From CAZADH01 sp964483805 (lineage in GTDB: Bacteria > Muiribacteriota > Ozemobacteria > Ozemobacterales > Ozemobacteraceae): a stretch of DNA of 10,840 nucleotides. Within the stretch, counting starts at the first letter, position 1; each line of letters opens with the position of its first letter. Both the position numbers and the translations under genes were made by a program. Under the pieces are notes generated by a model. It was not told where the DNA came from and did not search any database. It worked only from the letters and a program-made list of their open reading frames with translations. Shown in pieces: positions 6,531-10,840 of the stretch. The stretch covers positions 1 to 10,840 of the forward strand of contig CAZADH010000216.1 in NCBI GenBank assembly GCA_964483805.1, written 5' to 3'.

Positions 6531-6551
6531 GGTGGCTTGGCCACCCGGTGG
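6531..6551. promoter_or_regulatory. Overlapping GGTGG/CCACC dyads in the nrtR leader, possible operator
   Basis: GGTGGC-TTG-GCCACC (6531-6545) and CCACC-C-GGTGG (6541-6551) share the middle CCACC. They lie between the predicted start site of nrtR (around 6555) and its GTG at 6508. The placement would suit autorepression; the sequence does not resemble an NrtR box known to me. Confidence 0.25.
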
Positions 6552-6561
6552 ACCCCGAACG

Positions 6562-6590
6562 ATGATACCCAGCCGGGAAGATGCGTGCAA
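6562..6590 (-). promoter_or_regulatory. Predicted promoter of the NrtR-like gene
   Basis: On the minus strand TTGCAC (6590-6585), 17 bp, TATCAT (6567-6562, 5 of 6 consensus bases). The leader to the GTG at 6508 would be about 47 nt and includes the ribosome binding site and the dyads at 6531-6551. Confidence 0.42.
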
Positions 6591-6885
6591 CCCGTCTCCT
6601 GACCGGCGGGACGAAGTATTCCCCCTCTTGCACAACCGGCCAGTGTTCGGGCAGAATGATTGGGTTCTCGATACCGTGATGTCGAAGCCGAAAACGACCC
6701 CGTTACAAACGGGCAGAAAAGTGGTATTGTTCTGGCTTCCATCGCAACCGCGATTGCCATGAGCGCAACGGGTTGCCGCGATTGCACCCGGCAGCGGTGA
6801 TGCCGGCGTGAGCTTGTCTTCATCGACGTTCCGGCCGCAGACGTGGTCGTGGGGCGATCGATTGAGCATCTGAAAGGACTGGCCT
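6591..6885. other. Gene-free divergent spacer upstream of the CNNM/CorC gene
   Basis: Together with the nrtR leader this makes a 377-bp spacer. It holds a dyad CCCGTT-ACA-AACGGG (6699-6713) overlapping a weak candidate -35 (GTTACA 6702-6707) with TATTGT (6725-6730) 17 bp on. Downstream, CCGCGATTGC is directly repeated (6748-6757 and 6776-6785), and GCAACC (6744-6749) can pair with GGTTGC (6771-6776). These could form a leader structure of about 150 nt before the GTG at 6886. I see no known riboswitch; in particular nothing I can recognise as a magnesium M-box. Confidence 0.35.
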
Positions 6886-8205
6886 GTGACGCTGTTCGAC
6901 GTTTTGGCGTTCTTCCTTCTTCTGGTGGGGTCTGCCTTCTTCTCGGGAACCGAGACGGCGCTGACCGCGGTCTCCGAGGGGCGGTTGCTGAGCCTGGCGG
7001 AACAGGGCGATCGGCGGGCGCGCATCGCGCTCGAGATGATCCGCGAGCGGGGGCGCACCATCGGGGGCCTGCTGATTGGCAACAACATCGTCAATACCTT
7101 GCTTGCTGTGTTTGCCGCCAATATCTTCAACAATCTGATTCCGGCCGGGTCTGCGCCGCCCTGGGTGGCGCCGGCCATTGCGTCGGTTCTCTCGATCTTC
7201 TTTCTGTTGATCGGGGGCGAGGTCATCCCCAAGAATCTGGGCCTGGCCTTCCAAACGCAGTGGTCGCTGCTGGCGGCCGTTCCCTGTCGCACGTTCCTGT
7301 TCATCGTGTCACCGCTGGTCTGGTTGCTGAACCTCATGAATCGTGCACTGCTCAAGCTCCTCGGCAAAGATACCGGCAAGCCGTCGGCGTCGATCGACGA
7401 TCTGATGGCGATGATCAAACTCGGGCACAAGATCGGGGTCATCGACCCAATGGAGCTGGAACTCGTGCGCCGGGCGATGTTCATGAACGAGACTATGGCG
7501 CGCGAGATCATGACGCCGCGGGTGAACATGTGTGGGGTCGCCGAAACGGCCAGCCGCAGCGAGATTCAGGCCAAGTTCGACGCCGAACAGTACAGTCGGA
7601 TGCCGGTCTATGCCGGAGGGGCCGATCAGATCGCCGGGATTCTGCATTACAAGGAACTGCAGGCCCATCGCAACGACAAGGAGTTCGACCTCAAGAAACT
7701 GCTGCTGCCGCCATTGTTTTTTCCTGAGACCGTGGCCATCGGCAAGATTCTCGACGGCATGCGACAGAGCCGCAATCACATGGCGATTCTCGTCGACGAG
7801 TTCGGCGGCACCGCCGGTCTGGTGACGCTCGAAGACATCATTGAGCAGATCTTCGGCGACATCAGCGACGAACACGACGGCACGGCGGCGCCGCGCTTTC
7901 AATGGACCGGCCCCGAGAGTTTCGATGCAGTCGGACGCCTGGCCATCGCCGAGGTGCAGCAACAACTGGCCGACAAAAAACTGCCGTTGCTGCCGCAGTG
8001 CGAAATCGAAGAGATCGACACCCTGGCCGGGTTGGCCCAGAAATTACTCGGGGCCAGTCCGGCGATGGGCGCAAGTGCCGTTGTCGGTCGGTATCGGGTA
8101 CGGGTCAAGAAGATTCGCGGGCGTGAGATCGTGGCGTTGTCGGTTTCTCTCAATCGGCAAACCGATGGCGACACGGGCGGCCAGCAACCTACTGCCGTGA
8201 ACTGA
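6886..8205 (+). CDS. CNNM (DUF21) / CBS pair / CorC_HlyC membrane protein, CorB-CorC family
   Basis: A 439-residue protein of the family called hemolysin-like or CorB/CorC, whose characterised members move or regulate Mg2+ (and sometimes Co2+) across the inner membrane. The CNNM transmembrane domain (about 1-190) has four hydrophobic segments and the conserved FFSGTETAL (18-26), GNNIVNTLLA (65-74) and GEVIPKN (111-117) motifs. A CBS pair follows, starting near MTPR (209-212) and ending with the LVDEFGGTAGLVTLED region (302-317); such pairs bind ATP-Mg2+. The C-terminal CorC_HlyC domain spans about 340-425. Length and order are those of a full-length member. The GTG start is supported by AAAGGA 8 nt upstream (6873-6878). 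It converges on the vWA gene 36 bp downstream. The older hemolysin name reflects TlyC history and is no evidence of toxin activity. Confidence 0.93.
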   Translation: MTLFDVLAFFLLLVGSAFFSGTETALTAVSEGRLLSLAEQGDRRARIALEMIRERGRTIGGLLIGNNIVNTLLAVFAANIFNNLIPAGSAPPWVAPAIASVLSIFFLLIGGEVIPKNLGLAFQTQWSLLAAVPCRTFLFIVSPLVWLLNLMNRALLKLLGKDTGKPSASIDDLMAMIKLGHKIGVIDPMELELVRRAMFMNETMAREIMTPRVNMCGVAETASRSEIQAKFDAEQYSRMPVYAGGADQIAGILHYKELQAHRNDKEFDLKKLLLPPLFFPETVAIGKILDGMRQSRNHMAILVDEFGGTAGLVTLEDIIEQIFGDISDEHDGTAAPRFQWTGPESFDAVGRLAIAEVQQQLADKKLPLLPQCEIEEIDTLAGLAQKLLGASPAMGASAVVGRYRVRVKKIRGREIVALSVSLNRQTDGDTGGQQPTAVN

Positions 8206-8241
8206 AGGCGGGCGGGGCTCAACCAGGTCGGTCACATTCGC

Positions 8242-9114
8242 TCATGCGTCGAGGAAACTGCCGAGGGAGCCCGGGGTGACATTGAGTGCGCCCTGGCTTA
8301 CCCGCACCGCCGATTGCGAGAACAACTGGAAGGCACGGCGAATGTCGGTGGCGTTGCTGCCGGCCACGAGGATCCAATCGTCGGGGATGCCCATGCCGCG
8401 GAAGATCGTGCGAAAGTCGGTGCTGCCGTTGTCGATGCCCAGCGCCGCGACAATGTGGCGTTCGCCGCGCAGATCTTCGACCAGTGTGCGCACATCGTCA
8501 ATACGTGCTCGACATGAGCATTCGTCGGCCCCGTCGGTTACCAACAAGGTCACAGTGCGGGCGATGACGCCGCCCTGGGCGAACTCCTGCTGTTTGGCGA
8601 GCACGCGGCCGAGCAGAATCACGGTCTGGTCGTAGAGCGGGGTACCAAGATTCGGGTCGTAGTTCTTTTCGTCGAGTCGCACGATGGCCGGGTTCGCCCG
8701 GTAGCGCAACCGCGGTGAGGTTGCCGTGGCCGCCCGCTGGTGCCCGCCGGCGTCGGCCACGACCAGGGGCAGATATGGATACAGCACGGTGCCGTTGAGG
8801 TAACACGTGTGCGCCAGGATCGAGCTGGCCTGGGCGGTGGCGGCCAGCGTATCGATCACTCCGTTGGTCGCTTCCCGCACGGTCTTGGCATTGCCGCTGA
8901 AGCGAATCGACCCCGAGTCGTCGATCATCATCGTGACCAGCACGACCTCGCTCGCGGTCACGTCGTCGAGCGACACCCCCAGACCAGCCTGAATCTGCGC
9001 CCCCAGGTCGACTGCGGTCAACGTCTGCAGAGAGGTCGGCGACAGCACGCCTTCGGCGTGCGCGTTGTTGAACAGTGTACGAATCGACAGGGTCGGGTTC
9101 TGACTCTGACTCAT
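8242..9114 (-). CDS. von Willebrand factor A (vWA) domain protein with complete MIDAS
   Basis: A 290-residue cytosolic protein (no signal peptide or membrane helix). After an N-terminal segment of about 55 residues comes a vWA domain (about 56-270). Its metal-ion-dependent adhesion site is complete: Asp65-x-Ser67-x-Ser69, Thr158 in GTPLYD, and Asp194 in LVTDGAD. Intracellular bacterial vWA proteins usually serve as metal-dependent docking modules in complexes, for example with MoxR-type ATPases or in tellurite-resistance (TerY-like) systems. The ATG start has an excellent AAGGAGA (9121-9127, 6 nt spacing) and an AT-rich TATAAC box at 9142-9137. It is the last gene of the leftward cluster with the nicotinamidase-like and propeller-like genes, but is set apart by 283 bp and its own likely promoter. 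Its partner cannot be identified from this window. Confidence 0.9.
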   Translation of the reverse strand: MSQSQNPTLSIRTLFNNAHAEGVLSPTSLQTLTAVDLGAQIQAGLGVSLDDVTASEVVLVTMMIDDSGSIRFSGNAKTVREATNGVIDTLAATAQASSILAHTCYLNGTVLYPYLPLVVADAGGHQRAATATSPRLRYRANPAIVRLDEKNYDPNLGTPLYDQTVILLGRVLAKQQEFAQGGVIARTVTLLVTDGADECSCRARIDDVRTLVEDLRGERHIVAALGIDNGSTDFRTIFRGMGIPDDWILVAGSNATDIRRAFQLFSQSAVRVSQGALNVTPGSLGSFLDA

Positions 9115-9136
9115 AGATGTTCTCCTTAGTATTGAC

Positions 9137-9165
9137 GTTATAAATACAAATTAGGCACGATTGCC
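9137..9165 (-). promoter_or_regulatory. Possible promoter of the vWA gene
   Basis: TATAAC (9142-9137, 5 of 6 consensus bases for -10) lies in a conspicuous AT-rich patch of otherwise GC-rich DNA, about 22 nt before the ATG. The -35 is poor (TGGCAA-like, about 18 bp upstream), so an activator may be needed or the call may be wrong. Confidence 0.35.
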
Positions 9166-9228
9166 ACTTGTTCGTGTGACGCTCGCAGGTCGCGCTGGCA
9201 AATCACCCACGCTGCGCATGCGGCCACC

Positions 9229-9317
9229 GTTTGCTGAACGCGGCACGCGTTCAGCAAACAGCAGTCCGGGGTGCAGGGGTCGTGACCCCTGCCGGAGTGG
9301 CGAGGCGGAGCCTTGCC
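9229..9317. repeat. Cluster of three consecutive hairpins between the nicotinamidase-like and vWA genes
   Basis: First, GTTTGCTGAACGCG, loop GCA, then its exact complement (9229-9259): a perfect 14-bp stem. Second, GCAGGGGTC-GT-GACCCCTGC (9273-9292): a perfect 9-bp stem. Third, GGCGAGGC-GGA-GCCTTGCC (9299-9317): an 8-bp stem with one G-T wobble on the plus strand. No T-run follows on either strand. The cluster may act as a transcript end or processing site for the upstream genes, or be a palindromic REP- or MITE-like insertion. The dyads are certain; the role is not. Confidence 0.7.
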
Positions 9318-9380
9318 GTCCTACGTCGCGTTGCAGATTTGCCGAGTTGCGCCGTGTTGGGCGGGCGAGGGGACACCGCC

Positions 9381-9396
9381 AAAACCTGGCGCCAGG
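9381..9396 (-). terminator. Weak candidate terminator after the nicotinamidase-like gene
   Basis: Directly after the TAA stop, the minus strand reads the palindrome CCTGGCGCCAGG followed by TTTT. The palindrome has no spare loop, so the stem would be only 4 bp; at most a weak terminator. Confidence 0.2.
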
Positions 9397-9397
9397 A

Positions 9398-10459
9398 TTA
9401 CGCCGGAAACTCTGGCCAGTCGCTCATCGGCGTGCTCGAGTCGACGACGTGCATGCCGGCGTTGCGGAACTCATCGAGCGCCTGGGTGGCGGCGTCGGTG
9501 AAGTCGGGGCCGCCGGGCACGACGACAGCGTCGGTGCAGTCGCCGAGGATGTAGACCTTGCCGGCCAGCGCCGGGTCCTGCGTGCGGATCTCGCCGAGGA
9601 AGTCGGCGATGCTCTCTTTCACGCAGTGGCTGGAAGCCAGCCCGGCCATGAGCACGGCATCGGCCTCGAGCAGGGTCTTGATCAGGCGGGCGTTCTTCTG
9701 CGCACCGGGGATCGGTTGGCCGTCCCAGCACGTGGTGACCTCGGGCGAGAAGATCGAGTAGTGCTCGGTGAGCGGGTTGCCGCCTTTGATCTCGGGCCGG
9801 TTCTCGGCGCCGCGCACAAACCCGTGGAACAGTCGGGCCTCGTCGATGACGCCGGCGAGACGGTGACCGTTGGTGCCGAGCAGGCAATGGTAGGGCCACA
9901 GATACAGTTGATACTTGCCGCGTTCCTCGAGCTTTTCGCAGTAGTGCACGAACTGCCGTTCGAGCCAGACCGGGTCGACGCCGAGTTGGCGGGCCATGGC
10001 CGGATTCGGGCGGAAGCGGCCGCTGCGGTAGTCGGCGGCGGAGATCATCGTGTGCGGTGCAGGGTGGCGGCCGCTCTGGTCGAGGTGGGCACTGGGAAAG
10101 AAGATCTGAAACGGCAGGTGCGTGTCCATGGTCGTGGTGATTTGCGTGAGCCGATCGAGGTTGCCGTAGATGAAGCGGCACAGGCGGTCCTGGGCGGTCA
10201 TGGCGCCCTTGCCCGATCGCCCACCGACGAACAGGGCGCCCTCGGGAAAAGTGAAATCGTACTGGTCGTCGATGATCAGCAGATGCACGCGGACCCGATC
10301 GCCGCCGACCGGCTTGATGTCGTGTTGTGTGCGCCACGACTCGGCCGCGACCTGCAGCGCGCCGACGTCGCCGACCGCATGAGCAGCGGTGAAAGCATGC
10401 TTTACGTTGTAATGACTCGGCGTGGGGAGAGTTCTCGATGTGGCTTTGCGTTCAGACAT
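9398..10459 (-). CDS. Large nicotinamidase-like cysteine hydrolase (isochorismatase superfamily)
   Basis: A 353-residue protein, much longer than typical nicotinamidases (about 190-215), with a complete PncA-like active site. Asp64 in LLIIDDQYDF corresponds to the catalytic Asp; Asp112 and His114, with His125 or His191, are likely metal ligands; WPYHCLLGTNG (188-198) matches the family W-P-x-H-C-x-x-G-T motif; Lys225 is the likely catalytic lysine; Cys279 in LASSHCVKES is the nucleophile. An N-terminal extension of about 55 residues and a long insert between metal site and WP motif explain the size. Nicotinamidases hydrolyse nicotinamide to nicotinate for NAD salvage; the inserts could mean another amide substrate. 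The ATG at 10459 has AAAGGAG (10467-10473, 7 nt spacing) and overlaps the upstream gene by 8 bp, suggesting translational coupling. No signal peptide. Superfamily is certain, substrate inferred. Confidence 0.9.
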   Translation of the reverse strand: MSERKATSRTLPTPSHYNVKHAFTAAHAVGDVGALQVAAESWRTQHDIKPVGGDRVRVHLLIIDDQYDFTFPEGALFVGGRSGKGAMTAQDRLCRFIYGNLDRLTQITTTMDTHLPFQIFFPSAHLDQSGRHPAPHTMISAADYRSGRFRPNPAMARQLGVDPVWLERQFVHYCEKLEERGKYQLYLWPYHCLLGTNGHRLAGVIDEARLFHGFVRGAENRPEIKGGNPLTEHYSIFSPEVTTCWDGQPIPGAQKNARLIKTLLEADAVLMAGLASSHCVKESIADFLGEIRTQDPALAGKVYILGDCTDAVVVPGGPDFTDAATQALDEFRNAGMHVVDSSTPMSDWPEFPA

Positions 10460-10840
10460 GGGGGGACTCCTTTCTCGTGACCCGCGCGATCGAGCGCGGG
10501 CCGATGACGAAGAGACCATCGGGTCCGGGAACCAGCAGGTCATCGGGACGCATCAGGTCAATGGTATCAGGGAACCGCCGGGTGACGGTGAAAACACCAT
10601 GGTCGATCCGGACTCGCTCGAGCCCGTGTTCGGTGATGACGAACAGGCTGTCGTGGATGGCGCAGCGGCCGTGCGTCGGTTGCAGCCAGGCCGGATCGTC
10701 GCCGGCGGTCGCCGCGGCGGCCAGCACGGTGCCGTCGGCGCGCACCGCCACACAGCGCTTCACGTCGATGCCGTTCTCGCGTGAAGTCGAAAACAACCAG
10801 GCCACGTTGGCGGCAAACACGCAGGCAATCTCGACCAGTT
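10452..10840 (-). CDS. C-terminal part of a possible beta-propeller protein (5' end beyond window)
   Basis: The last 128 codons of a gene entering from the right edge; no start is needed inside the window because the frame stays open to 10840. The visible part consists of short strands with Gly/Asp turns, such as VAVRADGTVLAAA, HDSLFVITEHGLERVRI and DGLFVIGPRSIARV, spaced roughly 30-45 residues apart. This resembles blades of a WD40 or PQQ-like beta-propeller, but I see no defining motif. Its TGA (10454-10452) overlaps the ATG of the nicotinamidase-like gene, so the two are almost certainly co-transcribed. No membrane helix or export signal is visible in this part. Confidence 0.75.
   Translation of the reverse strand, partial: LVEIACVFAANVAWLFSTSRENGIDVKRCVAVRADGTVLAAAATAGDDPAWLQPTHGRCAIHDSLFVITEHGLERVRIDHGVFTVTRRFPDTIDLMRPDDLLVPGPDGLFVIGPRSIARVTRKESPHV

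Noticed and set aside
6509..6823. N-terminal extension of the NrtR-like protein
   Set aside because: The frame stays open, but the added residues precede the usual family N-terminus (YPRPAVTVD) and cross the predicted promoter; the GTG at 6508 has an AGGGAGG site.
6731..6885. Magnesium riboswitch in the CNNM/CorC leader
   Set aside because: The leader has small repeats and one possible stem, but I could not recognise the conserved cores of M-box or other known riboswitches.
5862..7529. 555-codon open frame on the minus strand
   Set aside because: It overlaps both the NrtR-like gene (another frame) and the start of the CNNM/CorC gene antisense; the translation is Arg/Pro/Ser-rich without domains.
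9161..10480. 439-codon open frame on the plus strand
   Set aside because: It lies antisense to the nicotinamidase-like gene, whose catalytic motifs and ribosome binding site are unambiguous; long antisense frames are common in GC-rich coding DNA. It also crosses the hairpin cluster.

Overview
The window is GC-rich bacterial DNA with a short run of Ns, so it is probably a scaffold from a draft or metagenome assembly. A periplasmic YafK-type L,D-transpeptidase, several signal peptides and a CNNM/CorC-type membrane protein suggest a Gram-negative bacterium. I cannot assign a phylum from sequence alone. No rRNA, tRNA, CRISPR array or transposase is visible.

Layout. Positions 1-176 hold two tandem-repeat arrays: nine 7-bp units running off the left edge, then four 14-bp units. 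After a gene-free stretch comes an L,D-transpeptidase (569-1327, +), convergent with a VOC/glyoxalase-fold protein (1416-1853, -). Just upstream of the VOC gene is a short relic of the N-terminus of a second NrtR-like Nudix gene (1950-2000, -). Two secreted proteins of unknown function are divergently transcribed (1997-2500, - and 2576-3328, +); their predicted promoters lie back to back, with the -10 boxes 6-7 nt from the ATGs, as in leaderless genes. A four-helix membrane protein of unknown function (3451-4752, -) and a membrane protein with an HExxH zinc-site motif (5154-5785, +, interrupted by the N run) follow.

The second half holds an NrtR-type Nudix/winged-helix regulator (5819-6508, -), a CNNM-CBS-CorC family membrane protein (6886-8205, +), and a leftward cluster entering from beyond the right edge: the C-terminus of a possible beta-propeller protein (10452-10840), an overlapping large nicotinamidase-like cysteine hydrolase (9398-10459), a 283-bp spacer with three consecutive hairpins, and a vWA protein with a complete metal-site motif (8242-9114).

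How the genes may work together. Two observations concern NAD metabolism: an NrtR-type regulator (a family that senses ADP-ribose and controls NAD salvage) and, about 3 kb away, a nicotinamidase-superfamily enzyme. The vWA, hydrolase and propeller-like genes look like a small functional cluster whose role is not known to me. Start codons were chosen from ribosome binding sites where visible. I see no classic intrinsic terminator with a strong U-tract.
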